The notes: generated by a model from the sequence alone, not told the origin. Positions 52,793-62,328 are shown, numbered from the stretch's first letter. The stretch: DNA of 64,000 nt from Flavobacterium keumense (GCF_029866485.1 NZ_CP092332.1:2108001-2172000); one strand, 5' to 3'. Translations and numbers: made by a program.

Positions 52793-54778
52793 TTAAACTG
52801 TGAAAGAACATTTTATAGTAGTTCCTTGTTGCAAGACACTTGCTATTACAAATTCAGCCCTAGCCTGAGTTGCACGTTCTTTCATATTCTTCAAACCAAT
52901 ACCTTGATACAAGGAGGTACTATCAAAGCCACTTCCATTATCCGTAATACGCAATATTAATTTTGAAGGTGTTTCTTTATACAATTGGACATAGCACTGG
53001 GAAGCATTTGCATATTTATGCATATTGGACATCGCTTCTTGAACGATTCTATAAATAGTAATTTTAACCAAACTGGAGATTGCCCCCCAATCAATCATAG
53101 GATCAGACTCAAAATTACAATTAGTCAAACCAACCTCTTGAATCTCTTTAATACATTTAGATAACAAAAAGAGATAATCAAATTGAGTAGCGATTTCATC
53201 CGTATGCAAATCATGAACTACTGCTCTGATATCCTTTTCTAAAATTTGTAATTCATCAATGTAGCAGTCTATTTTTTCTTTAGACTCTTTTTTATCACTC
53301 GAATTATGTAAGCCCAATTGTAACCTAATACCGTACAAACGGTTCATAATAGTGTCATGTAATTCTTTTGCTATTCGATTTTGCTCCTTTTCCTTAGCTA
53401 CAGTCAAGTCCGTTTGATAGGATTGCATTAGTTCGAATAATTCTAGTTCGGCATCTTGTAGTTTTTGACGGTAATTAAATTCTTTTTGTCTAGCATACCA
53501 AAACCAAATTACTAGAACAAACGACAGCAACAATATTCCCAGCAACAAATACAAATTGCGTTCAGTCAAAACTTTATTATTTTCCTCCACTGTAGAAGTT
53601 TCATAGGCTATTCGAGCATATTTATTTCTGCTTTTACGTTGCACTTTAGCCAAACTATCACTTAATGCTATATATCGTTTATTGTATTTCAAACTATTTT
53701 TAAAATCTATTTTAGAAAGTAATTCCAAAGCCAACTTACTATTATCTGACTGTTTGAATTGCTCTGCTAATTGCAACGATTGTTTTAAATAATAAATTGA
53801 TTTAGCGGTATCTCCAACAACAGCAAAATATTCTCCAAGATTACTTAATTTATAAATTTTAGTTGAAGCTATACCGCTTTTTTCAGAAATTGATAATGAT
53901 TCCAATAATAATGTTTTACTTTTTTTAAAATCTCCTAATTTCATTAGAACATATCCTAAATTACCAATAACTGTTGCATATTCGTTAGGCCATTTATTTT
54001 TTAAATCAGGAGTTATTACTAATTCCAACTCTTTTTTAGCTTTTAAAAATTGATGTTGTTTTTCGTATATATTGGCAATATTTACAGATAATGATACATC
54101 AAAATTATTTTTCTTAGAATCATATTTTTTCAAATTTGAAAGATTCTTCTGAGCCATCAGATAGTAGTATAATCCTTCATCATATTCTTCCATTCTTTCA
54201 AAATTAGAAGCCAATAAATTATAACACGTAAATAGCATTTCTTGATCATCACTGTTTTTTAAAAGCTGCAATGCTTTAGCTACTTGTATTTCACTCTCTA
54301 AATAATTTCCTTCATAAAACAACACATACGCTTTATTAAACAACATTCTTCCTGTCATTTTTGTATCGTCTAATAAACGATATAATTTTTCGGCTTCTTG
54401 ATAATAAAAATAAGCACTATCCTTATGAGTTATTTCATAGGAATCACCCATATAATAAAGTGATTTTGCCATTACAGAACTATCTTTAACTTTTTTTGCC
54501 AATTGAAAAGCATTCTTACTTAAATCATATGACTGTTGAGATCGATTTAGAAAATAATACTCTGAAGATAAATGCAATAATGCAGAGCGAGTTAAAGAAT
54601 CATTGGGGAGCGAATGTGAAAGTGTGCTTAATGAATCTAGGTAATGTAATTTTTGATTAGGAGTGAATTGTTTGTATTTTGAAGATGAAAGTTTAATAAA
54701 AGATTGCTCTTTATGCTTAGAGCAAGAGGGTAACATAAACAACATCAGTAAAATAAAGATAAATAGTATTTTCTTCAA
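52793..54778 (-). CDS. TPR-containing sensor histidine kinase, lipoprotein-like N-terminus
   Basis: A 661-residue kinase with an export signal that ends in the lipobox-like LPSC (Cys near residue 19). About six TPR-like helical repeats fill 40-380 and may sense a peptide or partner in the periplasm. A single membrane helix follows (about 409-429), then a HisKA_3 dimerisation domain with phosphate-accepting His474 in AKELHDTIMNRLYG and an ATP-binding domain (IVQEAMSNMHKYANAS, DNGSGFD, GIGLKNMKERA). The kinase type usually works with NarL-family regulators, such as the gene at 56139. I start at TTG 54778; the ATG at 54820 lies in the terminator of the preceding gene. Confidence 0.88.
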   Translation of the reverse strand: MKKILFIFILLMLFMLPSCSKHKEQSFIKLSSSKYKQFTPNQKLHYLDSLSTLSHSLPNDSLTRSALLHLSSEYYFLNRSQQSYDLSKNAFQLAKKVKDSSVMAKSLYYMGDSYEITHKDSAYFYYQEAEKLYRLLDDTKMTGRMLFNKAYVLFYEGNYLESEIQVAKALQLLKNSDDQEMLFTCYNLLASNFERMEEYDEGLYYYLMAQKNLSNLKKYDSKKNNFDVSLSVNIANIYEKQHQFLKAKKELELVITPDLKNKWPNEYATVIGNLGYVLMKLGDFKKSKTLLLESLSISEKSGIASTKIYKLSNLGEYFAVVGDTAKSIYYLKQSLQLAEQFKQSDNSKLALELLSKIDFKNSLKYNKRYIALSDSLAKVQRKSRNKYARIAYETSTVEENNKVLTERNLYLLLGILLLSFVLVIWFWYARQKEFNYRQKLQDAELELFELMQSYQTDLTVAKEKEQNRIAKELHDTIMNRLYGIRLQLGLHNSSDKKESKEKIDCYIDELQILEKDIRAVVHDLHTDEIATQFDYLFLLSKCIKEIQEVGLTNCNFESDPMIDWGAISSLVKITIYRIVQEAMSNMHKYANASQCYVQLYKETPSKLILRITDNGSGFDSTSLYQGIGLKNMKERATQARAEFVIASVLQQGTTIKCSFTV

Positions 54779-54789
54779 TTTGTTTTTTT

Positions 54790-54797
54790 CAAAAATA
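54790..54797 (-). promoter_or_regulatory. Candidate -7 box of the kinase gene
   Basis: Plus CAAAAATA reads TATTTTTG on the minus strand, an exact consensus match, lying within the T-tract of the preceding terminator. Transcription would begin within a few bases of the TTG at 54778. Confidence 0.5.
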
Positions 54798-54799
54798 AC

Positions 54800-54824
54800 A
54801 AAAAAAGACCATGTAAACATGGCC
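54800..54824 (-). terminator. Terminator of the small lipoprotein gene
   Basis: On the minus strand GGCCATGT pairs with ACATGGTC (plus 54807-54824, with one G-U pair), followed by TTTTTT and more T. It lies between the small lipoprotein and the kinase, so the two are largely separate transcripts. Confidence 0.75.
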
Positions 54825-54848
54825 TTAATAGATATTTATATAACATAA

Positions 54849-55031
54849 TTATCCTCTAGTTTTAGGTATAATTGGCTCTCCAATATCATTAGCATTGATA
54901 TTTGATGGGGTAACCGTTCTTTTTGTTTGTTTTAATGTTGTACCTGCTGGCAAATCGTCTACTGTACATGATTGAAATAATATACCAAAAACAAATACAA
55001 AGACTAATTTAAATACTAATGAATTTTTCAT
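54849..55031 (-). CDS. 60-residue lipoprotein of unknown function
   Basis: A short protein starting MKNSLVFKLVFVFVFGILFQSC, with a lipobox-like LFQSC (Cys22), giving a mature part of about 39 residues (TVDDLPAGTTLKQTKRTV to the end, IGEPIIPKTRG). It is encoded between a LytTR regulator and the kinase, with its own terminator. The size and position make it a possible ligand or modulator of the kinase's periplasmic TPR domain, but this is inference only. Upstream, 55032-55307 (276 bases) shows no further gene. No family is recognised. Confidence 0.65.
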   Translation of the reverse strand: MKNSLVFKLVFVFVFGILFQSCTVDDLPAGTTLKQTKRTVTPSNINANDIGEPIIPKTRG

Positions 55032-55307
55032 AATAAATCATTTTAAAAGGATTATACAATTCATCCTAGCTATACCTTCTAAGTATTGCAATTCAATTGA
55101 TTTTTCTGAAAAGAGGGGATGTCTTTGCAGAGCTGTTTTAGAGTCATACCCCACTCTAAATACAACCATTAAAGCTTTAACGTTATTGATTGGACTAAAC
55201 AAATGTAACTGCCTAAAAACAATTATCTTTCCTCAAAAGCACTCTGATTAGTAGTTAACTATTTCATTTAAGTATACCACTATTTTTTGCGAGTAATTCA
55301 CCTCATT

Positions 55308-56024
55308 TTATGAAATCCGAATAATTATTGTATCAATATTATCTTTATAAGTCCTTGAAAAAGGTACTATAATTTCATTATTCATAAGATAACATTGACT
55401 CTTACCTAAATTAATACGGCTGACATGATTCACATTAATAATATAGCTGTGATGAATTCTAAAAAAATAAAATGGCAAAAGTTTTTCAAAGTATTTTAAC
55501 GTTTTGAAAGCAGTTATTATCTTACCTGATTGCAAATAGAAATCGGTAGTATTATTGTCTGCCTTTAAATACACTATATCAAGTGTTTTAATAAAATGAT
55601 AATCACCGTTGGATTTAATAGAAATCTTATCTACATACAAAGCCGTATGCTTCTTTTGGTAGCGCAGCAAGCATTTGCGTAATTCATTGGGATCAATAGG
55701 GCTCAATAAATAGCCAGATACTCCTCGCTGATACGCATCAAAAGCTAAATCTTTAGACGTACTCAATACAATAGTTGTGGGCAGAGCATCTAAAAACTCG
55801 TGGAGCTCACTCAATAAAGAAAGTGAAATGGTCTCTTGAGGGGCAGAATTTGTATTGCTAATATTGATAAAGACTACATCGGGTTTGAGTTCTAATATTG
55901 TATTGATTCCTTCAGATCTGTTAGTACAAACAGCTACACACAAAAAAACATCGTGAACTTTTATCAATTCTAATGTTGACTCTTTGGATTGGGATCCATC
56001 AATAAGTACATAAGAAAATTGCAT
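55308..56024 (-). CDS. LytTR-family regulator with degenerate receiver
   Basis: A 238-residue regulator: receiver-like domain (2-120) then a LytTR DNA-binding domain (about 135-238; DIVYLKADNNTTDFYLQSGK, FFRIHHSYIINVNHVSRI). The receiver departs from the functional pattern. The phosphate-accepting Asp of the FLDI motif is Asn54 (VFINIS), and the Lys of YLLKP is Ser108 (YLLSPI). The acidic pair is reduced to one Asp (LIDG). So phosphorylation at the usual site should be impossible, and activity may be set by another signal or by dimer partners. Start at ATG 56024; a TTG at 56036 would add four residues. It is divergent from the NarL-type regulator. Confidence 0.87.
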   Translation of the reverse strand: MQFSYVLIDGSQSKESTLELIKVHDVFLCVAVCTNRSEGINTILELKPDVVFINISNTNSAPQETISLSLLSELHEFLDALPTTIVLSTSKDLAFDAYQRGVSGYLLSPIDPNELRKCLLRYQKKHTALYVDKISIKSNGDYHFIKTLDIVYLKADNNTTDFYLQSGKIITAFKTLKYFEKLLPFYFFRIHHSYIINVNHVSRINLGKSQCYLMNNEIIVPFSRTYKDNIDTIIIRIS

Positions 56025-56061
56025 TTTTAAACGCAATTTATAGTAGTATCAAATTGTTATT

Positions 56062-56115
56062 TTACGGTAAAACCGTAATTTTAAACCGTTTTATTTACAT
56101 TTAAACCGTTTTATT
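56062..56115. promoter_or_regulatory. Inverted and direct repeats between the two regulators
   Basis: TTACGGT (56062-56068) and ACCGTAA (56072-56078) form a perfect inverted repeat with three-base spacer. Then TTTAAACCGTTTTATT occurs twice exactly (56080-56095 and 56100-56115), start to start 20 bases, two helical turns. LytTR proteins usually bind two nine-base direct repeats about 21-22 bases apart, so this is close to that geometry. The second repeat ends 23 bases before the ATG of the NarL-type gene; the inverted repeat lies nearer to the LytTR gene. Confidence 0.6.
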
Positions 56116-56138
56116 CCCCACATAATCTCCGATAGAAA

Positions 56139-56816
56139 ATGAATATTTTAATTGTTGACGATCATCCATTAAATGTTGATAGCTACACAGCACTATTATC
56201 TGCTATTGATACTATTGAAAAACCTATTTTTTATCACGCTTACAATTGCAAAGAAGCCTACGAAACCATTCAAAAATTAAATACTAGTGGTACTCCCATA
56301 GACATTGCACTCATTGACGTAAGTTTGCCTGCTTATGAAGACCAAAACATCTATTCAGGAGAAGACATCGGGAAACTACTACAACAACAACATCTCAATT
56401 GTAAAATTATCATCATTTCCATGCATAGCGAACCAATCTGGGTTAATCGAATAATCAAGAAATTAAATCCTAACGGATTCATTTCAAAAAATGATATTGA
56501 TTACAAAAGTTTCTCTCAGATAATAAAAATAATTAATATTGACAAAAGCTACTACAGTAAGTCTATTTTAGAAGCACAGAAAGAATTCTTGGTTAAGAAT
56601 CTTGACTGGGATGAACATGATAGTAAAATACTGCAATTAATTGCAGAAGGGTTAAAAACAAAAATACTTCCGAACTATATTCCACTATCTTTAAGTAGTA
56701 TTGAAAAAAGAAAAGCTAATTTAAAGAAACAACTGCTCTTTAATGGTGGTAGCGACAAAGAATTAATTGAAACAGCTAAAGAAATGGGACTTTTTGACCT
56801 CCCAAAAACACGATAA
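56139..56816 (+). CDS. NarL-type response regulator
   Basis: A 225-residue two-domain regulator. The receiver (1-125) has the acidic pair D7/D8 in IVDDHP, the phosphate-accepting Asp60 in ALIDVSLP, and a likely conserved Lys in GFISKND. A LuxR-type helix-turn-helix follows (about 160-200; KILQLIAEGLKTKILPNYIPLSLSSIEKRKANLKKQL), divergent in its recognition helix. The intact receiver fits phosphorylation by the HisKA_3 kinase encoded two genes away. It is divergent from the LytTR regulator. About 257 AT-rich bases with no gene separate it from gcvT. Confidence 0.9.
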   Translation: MNILIVDDHPLNVDSYTALLSAIDTIEKPIFYHAYNCKEAYETIQKLNTSGTPIDIALIDVSLPAYEDQNIYSGEDIGKLLQQQHLNCKIIIISMHSEPIWVNRIIKKLNPNGFISKNDIDYKSFSQIIKIINIDKSYYSKSILEAQKEFLVKNLDWDEHDSKILQLIAEGLKTKILPNYIPLSLSSIEKRKANLKKQLLFNGGSDKELIETAKEMGLFDLPKTR

Positions 56817-57073
56817 AACTACGTAATTAATACAATGGATCCCTTGTAAAAATAGTGCTCCAACCCACTTGATTTCATAATCAACTTAAAATACTTTTTG
56901 AGCTGATGTAAAACAACACATTAACAAAGTACAATACATTAACTTCATCTCATTTCTATTAAAAATTAAGGCTAAATTAAGAGAAAATAGGATTAAAAAT
57001 CAGTGTTGGATATTTTTTGCCACTCCATAAAAAAGCGATACATTAGCACCTTCAAAATTCAGTTTCAATTACA

Positions 57074-58159
57074 ATGAAAAATACCGCTTTAACCCACATT
57101 CACGAAAGTTTGGGAGCTAAAATGCTTCCATTTGCAGGATTCAATATGCCCATCCTTTACGAAGGGGTCAATGCTGAACACGAAATTGTTCGAACAGCTG
57201 TGGGAGTTTTTGACGTGTCGCACATGGGTGAATTTTTACTTTCGGGGCCCAATGCTTTAGCTTTGATTCAAAAAGTAACATCAAATGATGCTGCCACTCT
57301 AACAATTGGTAGAGCTCAATACTCTTGCTTACCTAACAACGAAGGCGGAATAGTAGACGATTTATTGGTGTACAAAATGAAAGAAGATGAGTATTTATTA
57401 GTGGTGAATGCTTCTAATATTGATAAAGATTGGAATTGGATTAGCAGTCACAATGATTTGGGGGTAGAGATGCAAAATCTTTCAGACGACTACTCTTTAT
57501 TAGCTATTCAAGGCCCTAAAGCGGTTGAAGCAATGCAGTCGTTATCTTCTTTAGATTTATCTCAAATAGAATACTATCACTTTCAAGTAGGTGATTTTGC
57601 TGGCATTAACGATGTAATCATCTCAGCAACAGGATATACTGGAGCAGGAGGATTTGAAATTTATTGTAAAAACGCCGATGTAGAACACATTTGGAACCAA
57701 GTATTTGCAGCAGGAAAAGCATTTAACATACAACCTATTGGATTAGCAGCTCGTGATACCTTACGTTTAGAAATGGGATTCTGTTTGTACGGGAACGATA
57801 TTAACGATACTACTTCACCATTAGAAGCAGGCTTGGGATGGATAACTAAATTCAATAAAGAATTTACCAATTCAGCTAATCTAAAAAAACAAAAAGAAGC
57901 AGGAGTTACTAAAAAACTAGTTGGTTTTGAAATGGTAGAACGTGCTGTACCGAGACACGATTATGAAATTGTAGATGCTGATGGAAATACAATAGGAATT
58001 GTAACTTCTGGAACCATGTCACCATCGATGAACAAAGGGATTGGTTTAGGATATGTAAGTTCTGAATTTAGTAGTATCGATAGTACTATCTATATTCGTA
58101 TTCGTAAAAATGATGTACCTGCCAAAGTGGTAAAACTACCATTTTATAAAAAACAATAA
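57074..58159 (+). CDS. gcvT: Aminomethyltransferase (glycine cleavage T protein)
   Basis: GcvT takes the aminomethyl group from the lipoylated H protein and passes the carbon to tetrahydrofolate, releasing ammonia. The 361-residue protein has [16 protein letters not shown] near 42-57, [11 protein letters not shown], and the folate-site region [20 protein letters not shown]. It lies alone in the window; gcvP and gcvH are elsewhere. A near-consensus box (ATATTTTTTG) precedes the start at 57008-57017. Confidence 0.95.
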   Translation: MKNTALTHIHESLGAKMLPFAGFNMPILYEGVNAEHEIVRTAVGVFDVSHMGEFLLSGPNALALIQKVTSNDAATLTIGRAQYSCLPNNEGGIVDDLLVYKMKEDEYLLVVNASNIDKDWNWISSHNDLGVEMQNLSDDYSLLAIQGPKAVEAMQSLSSLDLSQIEYYHFQVGDFAGINDVIISATGYTGAGGFEIYCKNADVEHIWNQVFAAGKAFNIQPIGLAARDTLRLEMGFCLYGNDINDTTSPLEAGLGWITKFNKEFTNSANLKKQKEAGVTKKLVGFEMVERAVPRHDYEIVDADGNTIGIVTSGTMSPSMNKGIGLGYVSSEFSSIDSTIYIRIRKNDVPAKVVKLPFYKKQ

Positions 58160-58162
58160 GAA

Positions 58163-58192
58163 TTGTAAAACTGCAAAATAGTAGTATTTTTG
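58163..58192 (+). promoter_or_regulatory. Strong promoter of yebC
   Basis: TTG (58163-58165), 19 bases, TATTTTTG (58185-58192): the best match to the Bacteroidota consensus in this window. Transcription should begin about ten bases before the yebC start codon. Confidence 0.8.
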
Positions 58193-58214
58193 CAACGTTT
58201 AAAAAATAGTAACA

Positions 58215-58925
58215 ATGGGAAGAGCGTTTGAATTTAGAAAAGGGAGAAAAATGAAACGTTGGTCAGCAATGGCCAAAGCCTTTACTAGAATTGGTAAAGA
58301 CATCGTAATGGCAGTAAAAGAAGGGGGACCAAATCCGGATGCCAATTCACGATTAAGAGCAGTAATACAAAATGCTAAGGCAGCCAATATGCCTAAAGAA
58401 AATGTAGAACGTGCTATTAAAAAAGCAACTGAAAAGGATACCGCTAACTATAAAGAAGTATTATTTGAAGGTTATGCCCCTCACGGAATAGCGCTTTTGA
58501 TTGAAACAGCTACCGACAACAACAATAGAACAGTCGCTAACATTCGAAGCTATTTCAATAAATGCAATGGAACTATGGGAACTCAAGGTTCGGTTGAGTT
58601 TATGTTTGACCACACCTGTAATTTTCGTATTCCAAAAGAAGGATTGGATCCTGAAGAATTAGAATTAGAATTCATTGATTTTGGTGCTGAAGAAGTTTTT
58701 GAAGATGAAGATGGAATCTTAATCTATGCGCCTTTTGGAAGTTTTGGAACTATCCAAAAAGAGTTAGAAAATAGAGGTATCGAAATCCTATCTTCTGGTT
58801 TTGAAAGAATTCCTCAAATTACCAAAAAACTTACTGAAGACCAAGTAGCTGATGTAGAAAAATTGATTGAAAAAATTGAAGAAGATGATGACGTAATGAA
58901 CGTTTATCATACTATGGAAGAATAA
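58215..58925 (+). CDS. yebC: YebC/PmpR/TACO1-family protein
   Basis: A 236-residue conserved protein starting MGRAFEFRKGRKMKRWSAMAKAFTRIGKD, with the family block NPDANSRLRAVIQNAKAANMPKENVERAIKK and an acidic C-terminus. YebC-type proteins were described as transcription regulators (PmpR) and more recently as factors that ease ribosome stalling at proline stretches. The role here cannot be told from sequence. Its own strong promoter and the shared terminator make it monocistronic. Confidence 0.93.
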   Translation: MGRAFEFRKGRKMKRWSAMAKAFTRIGKDIVMAVKEGGPNPDANSRLRAVIQNAKAANMPKENVERAIKKATEKDTANYKEVLFEGYAPHGIALLIETATDNNNRTVANIRSYFNKCNGTMGTQGSVEFMFDHTCNFRIPKEGLDPEELELEFIDFGAEEVFEDEDGILIYAPFGSFGTIQKELENRGIEILSSGFERIPQITKKLTEDQVADVEKLIEKIEEDDDVMNVYHTMEE

Positions 58926-58961
58926 TCCTTTATTTGGTTAAGACCTCCTATTAATTCACAT

Positions 58962-58998
58962 AAAAAAAACTCCAAGAAATTTTCTTGGAGTTTTTTTT
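58962..58998. terminator. Bidirectional terminator
   Basis: AAAACTCCAAGAAA and TTTCTTGGAGTTTT form a long stem flanked by A and T runs (58962-58998). It serves yebC and the convergent cysteine-synthase-family gene. Confidence 0.9.
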
Positions 58999-59017
58999 AT
59001 GTTTATACAAACTTTTT

Positions 59018-60058
59018 TTATTTAATAAATTCAATTCGTTGTGATTCTTCTTGATTTACACTATCAAAAAAACCTTGTTCATTCATCCATTCATCACTAA
59101 ACACCTTACTCATATAACGTGAACCATGATCTGGAAAAATAGCAACAATATTACTATTTACATCAAACTCACCCTCATCTGCATATTGTTTAATTGCTTG
59201 AAAAACTGCCCCCGAGGTATAACCTACAAACAATCCTTCTGTTTTGGCTAACTCACGCGTAGAATGAGCACTTTCCTCGTCTGTAACCTTCATGAATTTA
59301 TCAATAACATCAAAATCTGTTACAGATGGAATTAAATTTTTTCCTAACCCTTCAATACGATAAGGATAAATTTCATCTTTATCGAATTCTCTAGTTTCGT
59401 GGTATTTTTTAAGAACCGATCCAAAGGCATCTACACCTAAAATTTTAATAGCAGGATTTTGTTCTTTCAAATATTTAGCAGTACCAGATATGGTACCTCC
59501 TGTTCCACTACAAGCTACCAAATGAGTAATTTTTCCATTCGTTTGCTCCCAAATTTCAGGACCTGTACTTAAATAATGTGCATCAAAATTAAGTTGATTA
59601 AAATATTGATTGATATATACAGACCCTTTTGTTTCTTCATGTAATCGTTTAGCTACGCTATAATAGGATCTTTCATCATCGGCTGAAACGTGAGCGGGAC
59701 AGACATATACTTTTGCTCCCATAGCACGAAGCATATCAATTTTATCTTTGGAAGATTTTGAACTAACCGCAAGAATACAATTGTATCCTTTAATAATACT
59801 CACCATTGCCAAACTAAAACCAGTATTCCCCGATGTGGTTTCAATTATAGTATCTCCAGGAGATAAAATTCCTTTTTTCTCAGCTTGATCAATAATATAG
59901 AGCGCAATTCTATCTTTAGAAGAATGTCCTGGATTAAATGCCTCCACCTTAGCATAGAAATTACCCTCTAAACGTTCAGTCACTTTTTTCAATTTAATAA
60001 GAGGAGTATTTCCTATTAAATCTAGAATAGAATTATGCGCATTTATTTCTTCTTTCAT
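59018..60058 (-). CDS. Cysteine-synthase-family PLP enzyme
   Basis: A 346-residue beta-family PLP enzyme. The Schiff-base lysine is K48 in [13 protein letters not shown], and [12 protein letters not shown] is the Asn loop for the ring; [14 protein letters not shown] is the phosphate loop. It is longer than typical CysK (about 310 residues) and nearer to the catalytic domain of cystathionine beta-synthase, so either O-acetylserine sulfhydrylase or CBS activity is possible. I start at ATG 60058 ([10 protein letters not shown]); an in-frame ATG at 60082 adds eight residues. A minus-strand box TAAATTTG at 60106-60113 could be the promoter. Confidence 0.9.
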   Translation of the reverse strand: MKEEINAHNSILDLIGNTPLIKLKKVTERLEGNFYAKVEAFNPGHSSKDRIALYIIDQAEKKGILSPGDTIIETTSGNTGFSLAMVSIIKGYNCILAVSSKSSKDKIDMLRAMGAKVYVCPAHVSADDERSYYSVAKRLHEETKGSVYINQYFNQLNFDAHYLSTGPEIWEQTNGKITHLVACSGTGGTISGTAKYLKEQNPAIKILGVDAFGSVLKKYHETREFDKDEIYPYRIEGLGKNLIPSVTDFDVIDKFMKVTDEESAHSTRELAKTEGLFVGYTSGAVFQAIKQYADEGEFDVNSNIVAIFPDHGSRYMSKVFSDEWMNEQGFFDSVNQEESQRIEFIK

Positions 60059-60127
60059 AAAAAAATGGTTAATCAAGGACATTATGGGATCGCCTTAACT
60101 TTGAGCAAATTTAACATATTTTTTTTA

Positions 60128-62188
60128 TTATTTTTTTATTTTCTCTAAATCTAATAAAAAAGCATATTCTTTAGCAATCTCTTTTAAGGACTCAAATCGT
60201 CCTGAAGCTCCTCCATGCCCCGCATCCATATTAGTATTCAGGTACAAAACAGCATCTCCTTTTTTATGGGTGCGCAATTTAGCTACCCATTTTGCTGGTT
60301 CCCAATACTGTACTTGCGAATCGTGTAATCCTGTCGAAACGTACATATTAGGATATACCTGTTCTTTCACATTATCATAAGGAGAATACGACAACATATA
60401 ATCATAGTACGTTTTATTGTTTGGATTCCCCCATTCGTCATATTCACCAGTAGTGAGCGGAATGCTGTCGTCTAACATGGTTGTCACCACATCTACAAAA
60501 GGAACTTGGGCAATCACACCATTGTATAAATCAGGTGCCATATTAATAACCGCTCCCATCAGCAAACCTCCTGCTGAACCTCCTTCGGCATACAAATGAG
60601 CAGCTGAAGTATATTTTTCCTGAATCAAAAATCGAGAACAATCGATAAAATCAGTGAACGTATTTTTTTTCTTTAATAATTTTCCGTCTTCATACCATTG
60701 TCTTCCTAAATCTTCTCCTCCACGAATATGGGCAATAGCAAAAATGAATCCGCGATCCAACAAGGTTAGTCGAGTCGTCGAAAAATACGGTTCCATCGTT
60801 ACTCCATACGAACCATACGCGTATTGCAACAGCGGGTTAGTTCCGTCTTTCTTCAATTCTTTACGATATACCATAGAAATAGGCACTTTAGTTCCGTCTT
60901 GAGCCGTAGCCCAAACCCGTTCTTCAACATAATTATTTTTGTCAAATTGACCTCCTAAAACGGCTTGTTCTTTCTTGATTTCTTTTTCTTTGGTCTTCAT
61001 ATTGAAATCAATTATCGAAGAAGGAGTAGCCAACGATTGGTAACTGTAACGCAAAATATCAGTATTAAAATCAACGTTTGTAGTCGTATAGGCATTATAG
61101 GTTTCGCTCCCAAAAGGCAAGTAATATTCCTCTTCTCCATTCCAAGGCATAATGCGAATATGATTCAATCCATTAGAACGTTCTTCTACCACCAAATAAT
61201 TGCTAAAAATCTCAATATCCTCAATCAACACGTCTTCTCTATGGGCAATCACTTCTTTCCAATGCTTCTTTTCAGTTGCATTTTCATGGGTTTTCATGAG
61301 TTTAAAATTGGTCGCTTTATCTTTATTCGTCAAAATATAAAACGAATCGCCAAAGTGGGAAATGCTGTATTCTAATCCGCGAACTCTAGGTTGAAAAACT
61401 TTAAATTCACCTTCGGGTGTATCCGAATTTAAAATACGATATTCTGTGGTTAGGGTACTATCAGAACCAATTACAATATATTTCTTTGATTTTTCTTTCC
61501 CCACCGAAACGTTGAACGTATCGTCTTTTTCTTCAAAAACCAAAACGTCTTTCGTTGATGAAGTTCCTAATTGATGTCTAAAAACACTATCCGCACGCAA
61601 GGTAACTTTGTCTTGTCGCGTGTAAAAAAGAGTTTTATTATCATTAGCCCAAACCGAACCTCCCGTCGTATTTTCAATCACATCTGAAAGGATTTCGTTG
61701 GTCTCTAAATTTTTAATTTTAATCGTGTAAATACGTCTTCCAACAGTGTCTACTCCAAAGGATGCAAAGCGATTGTCTGGACTCACGCTCAAACCTCCTA
61801 ATTGAAAAAAAGCGTGTCCCTTGGCTAATTCATTACAATCAAACAAGATTTCTTCTTGCGCTTCTAAACTTCCTTTTTTTCTAGAATAAATAGGATAATC
61901 TTGCCCTTTCTCAAAACGAGTGATGTAATAATACCCATTATACAAATACGGAACCGATTGATCGTCTTCTTTGATACGCCCCTTCATTTCCTCAAACAAT
62001 TCCTTTTGAAAATCCTTAGTATGCGCTGTCATCGCTTCATAATAGGCATTCTCTTGATTCAGATAATCAATTACTTCAGGGTTTTCTCTTTCATTTAGCC
62101 AAAAATAATTATCGATTCGAATCTCATTGTGTTTCTTTAATTTTTTAGGAATTATTTTGGCTATGGGAGCAGCAATAGGTAGAGACAT
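60128..62188 (-). CDS. Prolyl oligopeptidase family (S9) peptidase, protease II-like
   Basis: A 686-residue serine peptidase with a beta-propeller in the first two-thirds and an alpha/beta-hydrolase domain at the end. The nucleophile is in GGSAGG (EGGSAGGLLMGAVI), the Asp in DSQVQYWEP and the His in DAGHGGASG. Glu/Arg-rich propeller residues fit oligopeptidase B (cutting after Arg/Lys) better than prolyl oligopeptidase, but the specificity is inferred. There is no signal peptide, so it acts in the cytoplasm. A good minus box TATTTTTG is at 62218-62225. Confidence 0.9.
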   Translation of the reverse strand: MSLPIAAPIAKIIPKKLKKHNEIRIDNYFWLNERENPEVIDYLNQENAYYEAMTAHTKDFQKELFEEMKGRIKEDDQSVPYLYNGYYYITRFEKGQDYPIYSRKKGSLEAQEEILFDCNELAKGHAFFQLGGLSVSPDNRFASFGVDTVGRRIYTIKIKNLETNEILSDVIENTTGGSVWANDNKTLFYTRQDKVTLRADSVFRHQLGTSSTKDVLVFEEKDDTFNVSVGKEKSKKYIVIGSDSTLTTEYRILNSDTPEGEFKVFQPRVRGLEYSISHFGDSFYILTNKDKATNFKLMKTHENATEKKHWKEVIAHREDVLIEDIEIFSNYLVVEERSNGLNHIRIMPWNGEEEYYLPFGSETYNAYTTTNVDFNTDILRYSYQSLATPSSIIDFNMKTKEKEIKKEQAVLGGQFDKNNYVEERVWATAQDGTKVPISMVYRKELKKDGTNPLLQYAYGSYGVTMEPYFSTTRLTLLDRGFIFAIAHIRGGEDLGRQWYEDGKLLKKKNTFTDFIDCSRFLIQEKYTSAAHLYAEGGSAGGLLMGAVINMAPDLYNGVIAQVPFVDVVTTMLDDSIPLTTGEYDEWGNPNNKTYYDYMLSYSPYDNVKEQVYPNMYVSTGLHDSQVQYWEPAKWVAKLRTHKKGDAVLYLNTNMDAGHGGASGRFESLKEIAKEYAFLLDLEKIKK

Positions 62189-62217
62189 CTTTTAAATTTG
62201 TTTATTAAATTAAAGTG

Positions 62218-62225
62218 CAAAAATA
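62218..62225 (-). promoter_or_regulatory. Promoter -7 box of the oligopeptidase gene
   Basis: CAAAAATA reads TATTTTTG on the minus strand, 30 bases before the ATG. The -33 element is not clear. Confidence 0.45.
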
Positions 62226-62293
62226 AGGTAAACCCTATTGAGAAATCCGATATTTTAACTTTATTTTAGTATGTAATTACAGTAGGAATATAC

Positions 62294-62301
62294 TAATTTT
62301 G
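62294..62301 (+). promoter_or_regulatory. Promoter -7 box of ybaB
   Basis: TAATTTTG fits TAnnTTTG and lies 27 bases before the ybaB start. Confidence 0.4.
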
Positions 62302-62328
62302 TAGTTCAATTTAACAAACAGAAACACA

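Noticed and set aside
54779..54820. Kinase start at ATG 54820
   Set aside because: The ATG lies in the stem of the upstream terminator and would place twelve odd residues before a normal lipoprotein signal beginning at TTG 54778.
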